NCBI GenBank assembly: GCA_021397835.1 | Contig: JAJFZO010000566.1 | Coordinates: 9,482,001 to 9,546,000 of the forward strand | Direction: 5' to 3' | DNA length: 64,000 bases | Source: Moringa oleifera | Lineage: Eukaryota > Streptophyta > Magnoliopsida > Brassicales > Moringaceae | In this document: positions 13,750 through 26,585 of the stretch, piece after piece | How the letters are laid out: each line of letters starts with the position of its first letter | Position numbering within the stretch: position 1 is the stretch's first letter | Notes under the pieces: model-generated | The model's database searches: none | The model's input: only the letters and a program-made list of their open reading frames with translations | What the model was told of the DNA's origin: nothing | Made by a program: the position numbers and the translations under genes

Positions 13750-14109
13750 ATGGACTGTTCATTGAAAACTAACATTAAAGGCACTATCTTTTAATGATAC
13801 TTCTATTAGAACTGTCATTAAAGTCCTCACCCTTTAATGATAGTTCTTTTAAAATTAAAGAGAAGTCTTTAATGGCAGTTTTAAAGGAACTATCATTAAA
13901 GGCCTTCTTTTTTTAATGACAGTTATGTTAAAATAGTCCTTAAAAACTCCCTCTTTAGCGCCAGTTTTAAAAGAGCTATCATTAAAAGGGAGCATTAAAA
14001 AGGAGTTTTAATAACAGTTTCCAAGAAATGTTATTAATTAAAACTCTCCCCTCTTTATTGTCATTAAAGTCCTTTTTAACTGTCATTAAATCTCTTATGT
14101 GTAATAGTG
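13750..14109. repeat. Subterminal repeats and 3' terminus of CACTA element B
   Basis: Many direct and inverted copies of a TTTAATGACAGTT-like unit fill the segment (for example tctttaatggcagtt and gaactatcattaaagg). It ends in ...gtaatagtg at 14,101-14,109. On the reverse strand this reads CACTATTACACATAAGAG, so the element ends with the CACTA signature. The sequence just beyond belongs to the mitochondrial-derived tract. Confidence 0.8.
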
Positions 14110-14948
14110 GCAGTATGGTGATTAGCTCTTCTCGTATTACTCGAGCCTTCTAAAGTCATTGTTGAGTTTTATCATACTAAAGGTTACTGTAAGAAGACCT
14201 TATGCCGATGAAGATTGCTTCTAATGATCGGGAAATAAAAAATAAAAAACCATTACTTTATTTTCAACACTTCGGATAGGTAAAAGGATCTATGTCCATC
14301 CCCAACTTTCTTCCAATCCTCATCGACAAATTTAGGCTTTCTCTATTGGGAGTCATCAAAGGAGAATAGGCATAGTTGGTTCAATAGGCTAAGGAAAAAG
14401 AAAGAACCACCATTTGGTTTTGACACTCAAGCGAGCCGTCCTGCCAAACATCGATACAAAGGTTAGATTTCACCACCTTTATCACACAAATAGTCCTATT
14501 TAATCTAAAAAAATCCAACTTGAAAACTATATCTCCCCCAAAAAACACTCTACCTCAAAGCCCCTTTCATATGTTGGGCAAGCTTGGATGCCCCCATTCC
14601 TAACAAGTTGCTGGTCAAGATCTGAAACTAGCGCTCGAAAAATAAGTAAGCTGGCTTTCTTTGGTCATAAGGATAGTGATTCATATTAAATGAAGGGCAA
14701 CCAGTCCAAGGCTGCAATTAGTAATGGCATAACTAAAAGAAAGGTAAGGGTGACAAGGTTACGTGCTAGGTAATGCAGCACATATCTTTCAAGTACAATA
14801 GTGATGCAGAGGACTAAGTTAGCCAACCAACACAACAAGTCAGGGTCAGGCCAGCCATAGGTTTGAATCCTATCGCCTTTCTTATGGACCATCTTGTGGT
14901 TATAACATGATAGGAATAATGAAGCAAAATTTTGGAAATGAGCACGAA

Positions 14949-16660
14949 ATGTCAATATATGAATTATCTTATTACTCATTATTTTTGAGTCTTTTCGTTG
15001 CATTCACTTGTAATAAGAAAGAATCACTAGTATTAGCTATAGCTTGCATTTTAGTTCATTCATTTTTTTTTTTTTTTGTCCTTGGTCTTCTATTCTGTCA
15101 TATTCCTAATAATTTATCCAATTACAACATATTAATCACTAATGCACCTTTCTTTTATCAAATCTCAGCGACATGATCCAATCATGATGGTAATATTTTA
15201 TTATGGTGTCAGATCCCAAATTTTTATGAATTTTTTCTTTATTATCGGGGTCAACCCTAAAGGCATAATATTTTAAAATAAGGAGGCCATAGAGAAACTT
15301 TTTTTTTTTTATCTCAAACTTTGTGAAGAATTCCATTATCTCGCTCTCATTCGTTGTGAGTAAAAAAGTGGGGTTGCACCCAAGTTGTACACTCCCTTCA
15401 TTCTATAAACCATTGTTGATTTTGTACTTTTTTCATGAAGGAACCAAACTTTTGATGGACCAACCCTTTTTTGTGTGTCACTTTACCCTAAAAGGAAAAT
15501 GAACTTTGTTCTTGTAGACACTTCGTGCTCTCGTGGTTCACAAAAAGGAAAAAAGACTTATCCATTGTTGCATTTGCCACGAGATGATAAAGAGATAGCT
15601 TCGTCTATTGATGAATAGTGAATTGATGAAGCTCTTGGCATTGCTTTGTTTTTCTCTCCTTTCCTATTAGCGAGTTTCTATCCGTTTATTCTAAATTTCT
15701 TCACTTGTACCGAACTAGTTGCAGAATCAAATCCTGTTTCATGGGATCCTATATGAGCCATACATCCTCATTACATTTATGCCGGGGATGTCACCATTAC
15801 TAAGGGATTTGGCTCATATAGATAAAAAATGATGAATGGGATTATGGCACTTCACTCATCGCCATTACGAAAGGATGTCGTCCAAAAAAAAGGAACACTG
15901 CTCCGCTCTGCTGGATACGTCCGATCCCATATAACAAACGATCTTTTAACACTTACCCTACTCTATTGTTATGAAACAATGGAAGCCCACTCATATTGCT
16001 TTGGTGTCATTTTTTTGCCTTCTTTTTGCTTTGGACAGAAGCGGTAATGGACATGTGAAGGGAGTAGATGAAGCGTGTCATTTGTAATTAATAGAAAAAT
16101 ACTATTATTTTACCTCTTTGTTGGACGGCGAGCGTGAATATATGGTCTCTGACCAGGACTATGAACCAATTCAAATTTTGATCTTGACATGTTAGTGGTT
16201 TTTAACCATAGGCACCTTGCCAAGAATTTAGTGGGCTCATTAGGAATTAGGTTGGGGTGGCTAGTGGTTTCTAGATCCCATAAAAAATGCTTCTTTTATG
16301 CCTTGGGTAGTAGCCACAGCTCGTATTCATTCAGTAATTCTACCCCCTCTTCATTCTTGGACTTCAGTTTCCTAATATTATGAACTTTTCCATGTTGTGT
16401 CTTAGGAAACTTTTTGATAAGGTTCGGATTGCTAGCTCCCGTTCAAAAGTTTTACAACAGATGATACACAAGGAATCTTTTTATGGCAGTTCTTCCTTCT
16501 GATGACCAGCATATCTATGATTCTTTTCTCTTAGATGAAGCAGCAAGCATTGGTCCGTGGAACCTATAAAAAGGTGATGGTTATGACATGATGTACTCTT
16601 GTACGCCTACGTCACTCAGCTCGCATGAAACCCCACCCCATTATGTTATGAAAAAATTAA
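14949..16660 (+). pseudogene. ccmFN: ccmFN pseudogene (mitochondrial cytochrome c maturation protein)
   Basis: In plant mitochondria CcmFN is an inner-membrane subunit of the haem ligation machinery for c-type cytochromes. The relic opens with MSIYELSYYSLFLSLFVAFT at 14,949, followed by LGLLFCHIPNNLSNYN and NAPFFYQIS up to 15,170. Further recognisable blocks run across several frames: FDGPTLFCVSLYPKRKMNF (about 15,455-15,510), LPRDDKEIASSIDE (about 15,575-15,615), KMMNGIMALHSSPLRKD (15,826-15,880), VSDQDYEPIQILILTC (about 16,146-16,195), ELGWGG and the Trp-rich WWFWDP-type haem-handling region, now damaged (about 16,240-16,310). The tail is MKQQALVRGTYKK, ending with a degraded IMLWKN and TAA at 16,658-16,660. 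Stops, frameshifts and a TGG-to-TGA Trp loss near the end show decay. It is a single unsplit gene, unlike the two-part gene of Brassicaceae. Confidence 0.93.
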
Positions 16661-19600
16661 ACTTATTGTTAAGCTAGTTATTCAAAGTCAGCAATTGGCT
16701 ACTAGATTTCATCCCGCAAGTAAAAGAAGATTGCTTTGAGGGTGTGGCGTGGCTGAATGTAAATCAATCCACCTATAGTTTTTGATCAGTAAATTATTTA
16801 GAACTTTGGAAGATGGTTAAGGTAGTTTGCTTCCAAGGCACTGACTAGATGTGCATGTAGTCATAGTAATTGGCTCATCGCTACGTTTATCTTTAGAATA
16901 AGGCCTACGAAGTCTCTATTTGAAGACAGAACAATGTTAAAAGTTCTGAGGCGTATGAAAGCTAGCGGTTTGGGGGAAATACCAGTTTATCAATAATATA
17001 GAGTAAACAAGTTTGATTGGCATACTAAAAGATAAAGGCAAGCAGCAACATAAAGTGCCTTAACCTACTCACTAGGGACATAAGGATTGACATGTGTTGA
17101 GACAGCAACCCAAGCCAACTAAGCCTTTGATCTTCCTTTGAGTCAAAAAAAACTTTCAAGAATGTGTAAACTGACTTTGTCTTTCAATTTCTGCCACTAG
17201 TGAATTAAAGGGCTAGTAGATGCTCCAAGTCCGAACTGGACAATGAAAGTAAGATGGTCAAGGGTAAACCTGAAAGTGCATGATGAGTCAAATGTCAGAG
17301 TCATGGATGAGTTTGATGAAGAAAGACATTATCATGATTAGCCGGTGAAATCTTTTCCATGGGGAGCAGTATCAAAGGTGTATTAAAGGGGACACCTTTT
17401 GCATATGGACCTACTACTTTCATACTTGGAAAAAGATCACGACTAGGTTCCCATCTTGATATGATCATGCAATAGTTATTAGGGCCTCTGCAGATCAAGA
17501 AATAAACCTTACCAGAGCGAGCCACTTCGGTCGGTGTAGTTGTGAGTCTTAGGTGGCCTAGTGAATGCTTAAAGGATGAGACCTTAGAATAAGAATTTGA
17601 CCATATCTGAAGGAGTAAGCCTTATAATAAAAGGGGAAGGCAAGAAAGACTGATCTAGGGAAGGTATACTAAGCGAGGTGGTTAGCTTTATCCAACAAGG
17701 TATTAGCTTGGCTTTCTTACCTTCTTCTTAGTCTTCAACTTTCACTAGATTCACTACTCTAAATGAAGGAACTTGAAAGGAAGAATCTAATATTGAAGGC
17801 TTGAAGGGAAAAGAAAAAATGATGCCATCAATTTAGCTATTGGAGTATGGGCATTAGGAGATCAAGACTTAAGGCATGGCATTAGATTAAGCAAATACTC
17901 TTTTGAATGAATCCAAAGAAGAAGCTATAATTTTCATGCTTTTAATGGAGAAAAGGGAGGAGAGGAGCTCATCCCCGATTATATGATTTAAGATTAGGAG
18001 TTTCATTGTTAGTAAGATCCCTAGCTATTGAATATGTTGTCATCGATGAGGCTACTTCTTCTTTCAAAATGGGAAGAATGGCTTAGTCAAAGTAGGCTAA
18101 ATCGATAACTTTTTCTTCATGTCTTGGGAAAAGGGTAGTAGGATTAGAAAAAGGCCTAATTGTTGTTGAAAGAATAGAGGTTGTTTCAGCTCTTAAAATA
18201 AGGAGAGAAGGGCTGAGTGCCAATTAAATAAAGGATGAGCACCGGTGGAATGCTTTTTAAGACTTATCCAGCTCAATGAAAATTTCTTTAAGTAAGATCC
18301 CATGTCCAAGAGTTAGATTCTGATCCTACTTTCACTCTTCTAAAAGAGGCCACTAAACCAAAAGGGAGGTCTTTCGTTGCTTTTTATGTTAGAGATGCTA
18401 CTCTTTTTGTAATAACTGCTCTGTAAATGTTTTCAATAATAAATAAAGAAGGTCCTCTTTCATCAGCTCTTTTGGAGCTATTTGCTTGTGATAAAGAAAG
18501 AGTGAATTGATGTGAGCTCAGTAGTTTGGCTAAGCTGGAAAGAAAGATTTAGATCCTCTTTGAGATGAAATGCAGTAATGTCTTAATCAAACCAAGTGCA
18601 AGGTCAATGATTTAGTTCAAGGCTTAAGGCATAAAGGCTATTATTCCTTTTTCTTGATAGCCTTGATCTCACCTTAGCTCTGAAAAGGTAGCTTGATGGC
18701 AGCTATCCCGTTCTATCTGAGAGAATTCAAATGGAACTGGTTGGGTTCACTAGCACTTTCTTTTATGATAAATTCATTCCGAATAAAGGAAGGTGGTCGT
18801 GATAAGGAAAAACCTTACCTTATTACTAGGAAGGAGAATGAAAAAAAATAAAATAGGCCAAATAGCCTGCTAGAGAAGAAGCTCATAAGGAATCAATCTA
18901 GAGTAGATGAGATGTTGATGCCATTAAACTAGCTCCCAGAACAGGTTCAAGAGATAAGGATCTAGTTAGTGACGTCACCTTTAGGGGAAGAATCATTCCA
19001 TTCACTTGAAAAACTATTAAAAAGAATAGCTTTTCTCTTGCTAAACTGTGGCAAAAAAAAAAAAAAAAAAAGAAAAGGCGAAGTAAACTACGCAGAAGGG
19101 TAAAAGGGAATCAAGGAGAAGATAGACTTTGTCTTATCTCTTGTCGACTGGGAGTGAATGGGATCATGGCTTGAATAATGACTCTCTTTTCTTTGCATTA
19201 GTAAGTGTTAATGGTAAGCTTTCGAACAGAGAGAATGCTTTCGAGTTGGGTGGTAAGCTTGATGATAGTCAACATGCTTAGTCGGTATCTATCCTGTTCA
19301 AATGCTTTCCATAGTAGATTCCTTAAAAGAATTGACTAACTAAAGGAAGAATTCTTGCTTGACAAAGAAGTCACTAAGACTCGAGAAAGCCAAAATGTTA
19401 GATTTATCTTTGCTAATAAGAGGAATCGATTTAGTAGTTCACGATGAAAGGCATGGTAGAGAAAGCTGAGAAAGACTAGGCAATCTTCGTGTTGAAATTG
19501 ATCCTAGACTCAATAAATAGGAGTTAGGTTACAACAAAGAAGCAGGTAGGTTACAACAATTACTATAATTTATAATGAAATAGGGGAGTTTTTTGCTCCT

Positions 19601-21433
19601 TAAGAAGTTCCAATTTTTTCGTGGTTAGCTCAACGGGACAGGTTATTGATAAAAAAAGCAAGGTTGATCCATATATCATAATAGTAGTTATCATTCTTTT
19701 GGGCATGATGCTGGGGAATTATGCAAGGGCAAAACATTTAGGTTAGTTTGGGTAGATGACTCAGTTCAATAACACTTCTTCCCTTTTTATATTAGAGTAA
19801 CTCTAAAATTTTTGAGCAACTTAAGGGTAAGAAAATAGTTACAACTGGCAACTTTCTTTTAGGTGGCCTACTTGTAATTTAGCTTTATGTTTGGAGGAAG
19901 AAACTTTTATTCAATTAGCATTTCACTCTTCCTCATGACCTAGGAGTTTCGGATTCTAGCAACCAATTCCGAAACATTCTAAGTTAAAGTTGAACTTCGT
20001 GGGATCTTTTCCATTCTATTTATTGAATTGTTTAGAAATGCGAATTTGGCTTATTGTCCTGTTGATTGACATTAACTAGTTGTTTTTTTTTTTTTTTGTT
20101 CTTATCTTAGGGTTAATCAAAGAAAATCTATTAAAAGAATGCTTAAATTCCACTGATTGACTCATTTGTCATGCTATCAGATGAAGTCAATGACATCTCG
20201 AACACTTATCTATCTTGTAAGGACCCAATCAATCGACTATGAAAGAAGGTTTTCCTATATTGAAATAAGGCATGGCCTTTCTTCTCTGTCGTACATTGGT
20301 ACTAGAGATTCAAATCATTTTCAATCTACCTTTATGCTAGTAAAGTTTAAGTCTTCCTATTCCTATTGGGTCTTCATATTCCTAGCCTAAGGAATCGATT
20401 ATAGCGGTTAACTTTACCTAGATTCTGAAATACTTAACTGTTGGAGTTGTTCTTTCGTAAATGGTGTTCTTTTTCTTCAAGATGGATTTAGACCTATGAA
20501 TAGGATTCAAATGTGCAACTTACAGGTTAGGCAAAGAAAACCTACAAGCTTGGTCTTATTACCTTTATTACTAGGCCAATGAGGGGTAAGTGTAAAAGAA
20601 ATAGTTTAATCTTGAGCTATGGAGAAACTTAAGGGTGTTCTTTATGATATTAAAGTATTGGTGTCAAGATTAAGAGTGAAAAGAAGTCCATAAAGAGTAG
20701 CTTTTAGTCATAGTCTTATTAATTTCTTTAATCATTTAAGAGTTCAAAGAGAAAGAAACTAGTTAAGATTTACCTACAAATAAACTAAATCAATTTCTTT
20801 ATGCTTATTATATGTTAAGGTTAAAAGTGAAAAGAATATATTCTTACTAGGCCTTTAGGTTCTTTAAGAGGTATCTCTTAGATCTCTTAACTTATTGGCC
20901 AGTCTCTTGAGGCATATGAAAACAAAATAGACTATTTAATCTCTGTATGCAGAGGTAAGTACAGTACGTTGGCTAGTAACTCTTACAGCGGTTGGCAAGG
21001 ATGCAGTTACTAGCATTACTTTGTTCTATTGAAAGAACTAACTTAAAAGAATTGAAGGAAACACTTGCCCCTTAAGGATGATTGTTTAACTGGCTAGCAA
21101 ATTTTCTTATAATGAATATGACCACCTAGAGATGTAACCTACCAGAAATTCATACTTTACAATAGGGCTAGCAGTATTTGTTTCTGTATCAGCTTTATCT
21201 ATCGAATGGGCTTCTTCATTAAGTAGATGTCTCGAGGGAACAAAGCAAACAAAATCTGTTTTGTTTTTTTGTAAAAACTTTTGCTTCTTTAAGGAGCTTC
21301 CTACCACTTTATCTCTGTAGGTAGCTTCCACCATCTGTTCCTTTAGTAGATCCATTTCTTGTTTTTCACTCCTTATCATTAGAGTTTGGTCCTTTCTAGT
21401 TTTAGTCATGTCCATTTCTTTGCTTTCCTGCTT
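16661..21433. other. Mitochondrial-derived DNA without recognised genes
   Basis: About 4.8 kb downstream of ccmFN. Only short accidental ORFs occur (for example 17,301-17,525 on the minus strand, 20,157-20,390 on the plus strand). I recognised no mitochondrial protein, rRNA or complete tRNA here. Plant mitochondrial intergenic DNA is poorly conserved, so absence of recognisable genes is expected. Confidence 0.5.
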
Positions 21434-24400
21434 TCTCTTTATGCCTTCCAATAGATTCTCTTCATAGCTCATTTCTCGCCTTCAGACAAGGCATGATACG
21501 TAATTATCTTTTTTTTGGTCCTTAACTTTGTGTATTTCTTAGTTAGAAAGGAAGATAGGTGCCTTCCACGCTCGTTTAGAAAGGGAAAGGCTTTTCACCA
21601 CACATAGCATCCTCATTATCTTTTCTTTATCTTTTTAGCCCCAAAGGGCTTTGCTTCTCCACATCGGGGTTATGGGAGTCAAACCCCTCTTCGAATAAGT
21701 CAAATTTCTCTTTATATACCATACCAGAAATTCTGCTTCATTGCTTTTGTACTTTGCTGTACAAGATAAGTTTCAATATATTAAGAAAAAGCATGCTAAA
21801 GCACTGGAATAATTTTTACTTCTAGCACTTTTCAAAAACCATTCTTCAGCCATACTAGACAAATTCTATCTATGTTTAATGAGCCTAACGGTTCTAAGGT
21901 GAATTTCCTCTATTACTCCTTAATCCATAGGTTATAGAGACTCTTCCTAGTGCCAAGAACTAGGATCAAAAGGAAAGTCTCAAACCTTTAGTACGAAATT
22001 AGGCTTGCTTCCCAGAAAGAAAGAAATGGTTTCATATAAAGGCTTCGCCTCTAGTTATCTTTATTTAAGTTGGCCTTACTTGAGCTAAGTTCAAGCAAAG
22101 ATCAATCCTTTAAGCTAAAAGCTTAAGTGATCAACTAGAAGATACCACTTTTCCCAATGCAACTTCTTTCCCCAGAGCAGCAACTGAAAGAGAAAAGATT
22201 GAGTATGCTTCAAAACTTGAAATGGATTTGTGAACAACAGATAAGAAATACACCCAAGGTTCAAATGAGCTGAACCATTGAATTACGTGAGAGTGATTTC
22301 ACTGTAAAAGAGCTTGAGTCATTGGCTGCCTTTAGAGCATATTAAGAATCAAGTACGGAATGAAGTGAAGGTGAAGTAAGCTTGCTTTAAGAGCCAGGCT
22401 TTCTCTCTTCTTTAGCTTAACGATATGACAAAGATGGGCCCCTGAGCCTGGCCTTTCTTCTTGAAAGCCTCGAGACAGGTATAGACTCGATTATTGGTCG
22501 GATCTTCCTAGGTATTCCCATTTTCCTTGGATGAAGACTTTCATCTTTGATTAGGACTTTTCTACATTTCATCTCAAAGAGAATCTAAGCTAACGTAAGC
22601 TAAACAATGCTTTTTTCTTCTTAAACCCAAATAGTAAGAGTAAAGCGTGAAAATTTTAGGGCTTAGCTTAAGCGCCTTCCTAATCTAATGCCATGCCCAA
22701 CCAATGCCGAATCCAAGACTTGGTTCACTCTTGAATGCCAGAGCTAGTCTTCTTCCCACTGACCACTAGTAATAAGATATGACGAACCACTACCAATAGT
22801 CTTTCTTCCAATAGATGGGGGTTCAATAGCTGTTGATTCTATAAGAGCTTGTTCTATCACAGCTTCTTCAACTCAACCTCAACTAGGGAAGTAAGTAAGG
22901 TACCAGGAATAGATCTACTAGGCCTTGAGATAAGTTTGAACTCCTTTGCTCTCATTACTCTCTTTGGCTTTACCTATAAGAGGCTTGTAAAGCGAGAATT
23001 TTTGCTGCAAACTCTTCTCGGTCTCTATGATTGCTTAACTAAAACAAGTGACCTCTTTTTTTTTTTTTTTCATTTGTGAGATAATATCTCTTCACTTGTG
23101 GATTTAACTCTCCTTTTTCTCTTTTAGGCTTAGCCTAGACTGTGGAAAAAGACTTTAATCATTGATATCCATATTGAAAAGCGGGATTCCCACAAAACAA
23201 AATAAAAGCGCTATACCCTGGCCCTTTACTTTAATCAACAAGGCTACTTTCCCTGCTAAACCTTCTTGCCAAGAAAAGAAGTCCAATAGCAGCTGATCTT
23301 AGCTTTAAGCACTTATTCCTTTTATTTCCAGCTACCTTTGAGTGTGGTCATGAGCTTATTAGAATCAGAGCGTTTTCAAGCATTCCAATAGTAAGAAGGT
23401 CAACCGAAGCTAATCCATCTCTGTTAACGAATGCTTCTGCTCCTAACGGTTCTATATCCAATTCCCTAAGAATAAGGAAAAAAGAAAGAGAAGGAGATAA
23501 CACCTACTAATAGTTATAAGAGCCACACCACAGAAAGCTAAAAAGAGCTAGGGTTTACTACTTTATATACGCTAGCACCAAAGCAAGGGGCGCAGTGGGC
23601 AAGGTGCCCATGTAAAGGCCAAGCTTAGTCAAATGGAGAGTGGCTCATCCATCTTTTTGTCTTTTAGACAAGTTTGGTAGGGAGTACGATCCTTACTTCT
23701 CCTCCTAGTGAGTTATGTACGTAAACAGTAACTTAAAAAGTCTTTTCGTGCCAATCCGTTGGGAAAGAAAGCAACTTACGTACTGGATTCACTAGCGTGT
23801 GTCAACTATCCTGCTTCCCTATTTCTTGCTTTTTCATCCTCGTTCATGGGTTAATGGAGAAGGGATCTTTAATGCATCTTTCAAAGCCATGGAAAAAAAG
23901 TTAGAACTCTTTATTTGAAAAATGGATTGTACGTCTGATTTTGCTAGTACGAGGCATTCCCAATAGTCGCTAGTCAGCTTCGACTCCACGATCAGAAGCT
24001 GAAAGTGACCGAATGTGCTTTCAAGTCAAAGTTAGTTACAGAGCTACTGTCCTAAAGCCAGGAAGCGGAGACTGCGCTTTTTCTTTCTTTCCAACCCATT
24101 CCCGTCCTGTCCATTGTAGCTGCGGTAGTTATAAAAACGTAGCTATACATCCAAGGGGGTAAGAAGATTCAAAAGAGAAGCGATGAGTAGTAAGAAAGGA
24201 GCGAAAAATCCATTTAATCTTAGCTTAATCCCATGTTTCTTCGAAAGTACATTGACAACCTAGATCCCTCTTTTAAATGACGTAGGAAGCACTTGGCCGA
24301 GTAATAGTCAGTAAGCGAAAAAGGAGTCAATGGTGAATATATGTTTACCCCTTCTTCAGTCAATGCTTGAGCCTTCATCTTTTTTGCCCTTTTTTGTGAC

Positions 24401-25895
24401 TAGTTTTGTATGTTACCCCGGGCTATGCCTTTACCTTATTTTAGAAAAAGACATTCCAGAGCCATAACCATTCCATGTCAGCTGAAAAAGGTGATTATGA
24501 GTGTCTTAATAGCTTACTTGCCTTTAAACTAGACTCCATTGGGGAAAAGGCCACTCCATCAGTAAGACAAACTAAAGGAGGCTGACTTGACCAAGAGGCC
24601 ATTACTATATTAGTAAAAGCAACCTATCGTGTTGGGACACAATTTCTGTAAGATGAGCCTATAACCCATGATATGGAAAGAGAAGAATGCAACCTTCGAG
24701 ATTTTTCTATGAGCCCCACCCTAGGTCTTTCTTAGTGAGCTTCATTCTCCTGTGGTAAGCTCTGATTACTAGCTTGGCTAGGCTGGTCTCTTGTTAAACA
24801 TGCTAAGCCCAACCCCTAACTTATTAAAACTTAGGAATCCTTCAGTTTTTAAGAGTAACAAGTTTGTCGCTAGTCTCAGTTAATTGAATTTGATTGAGCT
24901 TGATAGGTTCTGACTTGCCTTTTCTACTTTTTTCTCTTATTATTTTTTTAGTGTCCAAAAGACAACAAAAATGAGGTAGGCCTAACAAAGGTCTTTTCCT
25001 CTTCTTTAATGGATGGGATCATATCAAATGAAAATGATCTCGAATGAGTTGAAAGATGGTGAAAACCCAACTGCCTTGTAAGAAATTCAATCTCAACTTT
25101 AATGGCTCTGTCACCAGAACCAACAGTGGCCTCTCTAATCTGATTCCTTTCCACAAGGATGCCAAGACAATGATAATGACCTATTTTTCTTCTCAGAGAC
25201 TACTTGAACTGCCCGATTGATCGATGGCTCTTTAATGGTTAATTTGTCTAACCTTATTTCTTTAAAGCAGAAGAGTAGACTAGAATTTTGAAGTCAAACA
25301 ACCATGGTGAAAAGGTGACAAGCACAAGTGAGAAGGAATCATCAAAGAACTAAACTAACGATCTCTTTTTATGATTAACGCTTCGGCTCACTGGCTAAAT
25401 CGAACTGTTTATGCCTTTTATAACTAACTCTGCTTGTAAGGAAGTTAGTCCATAGTGCTTCCTGGGCCAAAGTATTTAGAAATTACCTGTTGATTAAGAA
25501 ATGGAGTCAAAAGCCCAATAGGAGGCAAGAGATAGGCTTGGAGATAAATGATACTTGAGGGCTACACCGCTTTAACTAACATTGCCTTTAAGAAAAAACC
25601 TGAGAAAAGCTTAACCTCTGGGTACCAAGTTCCAGGGTTGAATCCGATCCAAAAGATAAAGTGTCAGTGCCAAGCGAGAAATTCTCTAATTCTAATTGAG
25701 ATCTTTGTCCTATTTCTCACCTAAGTAACTGCTAAAAGAAAGTAGTTGACTTGACGGGAATCACAAGTTTTCAATGATACGGACAATTTAAAATTGGAGC
25801 TACGAAACTAAGCAGCATACTTGGATTTCAATACCTTTTTAGTCCAATCTTGCTCTTTGTACAGAGTATGAATAAGGCAAACCACCCAATCTCAA

Positions 25896-26180
25896 ATGAA
25901 AGATAAAGCTACGCCTCCAATCCCTCATTTGGAATTCTTGCTACCCAGTGCACTTGAACTGCGCCTATGCTTCCCATGCTTCTTCAACACAAAGAATGGT
26001 AGATTGCTTGAGTTGTTATCCTTTGTGTTTGCCTTATTTTCTTTTTGGGGAATGCTTTACGCTAGGCTTTTTCGATCGATTTTTTTGCCATTGACTGAAA
26101 TCGAAGATCGGGCCCTAAGTCTTAAGAACGAAGTGAGCCTTATCGTGCCTAAAAAAGACGTATGGGTTCCAAAAGGTTAA
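25896..26180 (+). pseudogene. Unidentified relic ORF in the left repeat arm, shared with the right arm
   Basis: A 94-codon open frame, not recognised. Its first half (KDKATPPIPHLEFLLPSALE ... FALFSF) is nearly identical to the minus-strand frame 59,366-59,593 of the other arm (KDKATLPIPHLEFLLPSALE ... FALFSF). It contains a hydrophobic stretch that could have been a membrane segment. The remainder (RLFRSIFLPLTEIEDRALSL) has no matching open frame in the partner. Both arms descend from one ancestor, so the similarity reflects duplication as well as any former coding constraint. Confidence 0.4.
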
Positions 26181-26585
26181 GGAGAATATGGTGTTTTGCC
26201 ATTTTTCATATATTTCATCATTAGTAATCCCTTCATTATGGATCGTAAAAAATATATGCCTTAATCAGCTTCCCTAGTGGTATTGCCTTGTAACTGCCTA
26301 GCGTATGCCTTCACTTACACCACAGGTGCTCCCTCAATGCGCAGCTATGTAGAGTAGAGGAAGACACTAAGAATAAAGATTATAGCTAAGATTGTCTCAA
26401 CTCCTTGCCTTGCTCAATGCTTCTCCATCAACAACAGTGGGAAGGATAGGAATAAGGGAAGGAAGAAAGAGACCATATTAGCCTAAGAAAGGAATGCTCT
26501 TAACTGCCATTGCTATCCATCTATATTCAACTATCAATGTTAATGATATAAACAAACATTCATTGCATAAACAAGTGAAAAGCAA

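Larger units (their letters stand above)
6977..14109 (+). mobile_element. CACTA transposon B (5' end not found)
   Basis: It combines the two-gene body, the Ulp1-like domain and the 3' terminal region in one orientation. The 5' terminal inverted repeat was not located, so the start given is the first recognisable coding block. The interval 11,850-12,545 between the PF03004 and protease parts is AT-rich and intron-like with no recognised domain. Confidence 0.75.

Noticed and set aside
14850..14885. tRNA T-arm-like hairpin (atagg-tttgaat-cctat)
   Set aside because: The 5-bp stem and 7-base loop look like a T-arm, but no matching acceptor, D-arm or anticodon arm is found at the right distance upstream. 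It could be a fragment of a tRNA relic; not annotated.
21107..21472. Minus-strand ORF of 121 codons, Lys/Glu-rich
   Set aside because: Lies across the left boundary of the inverted repeat as seen in this window. Composition is simple and no family was recognised, so chance is the better explanation.
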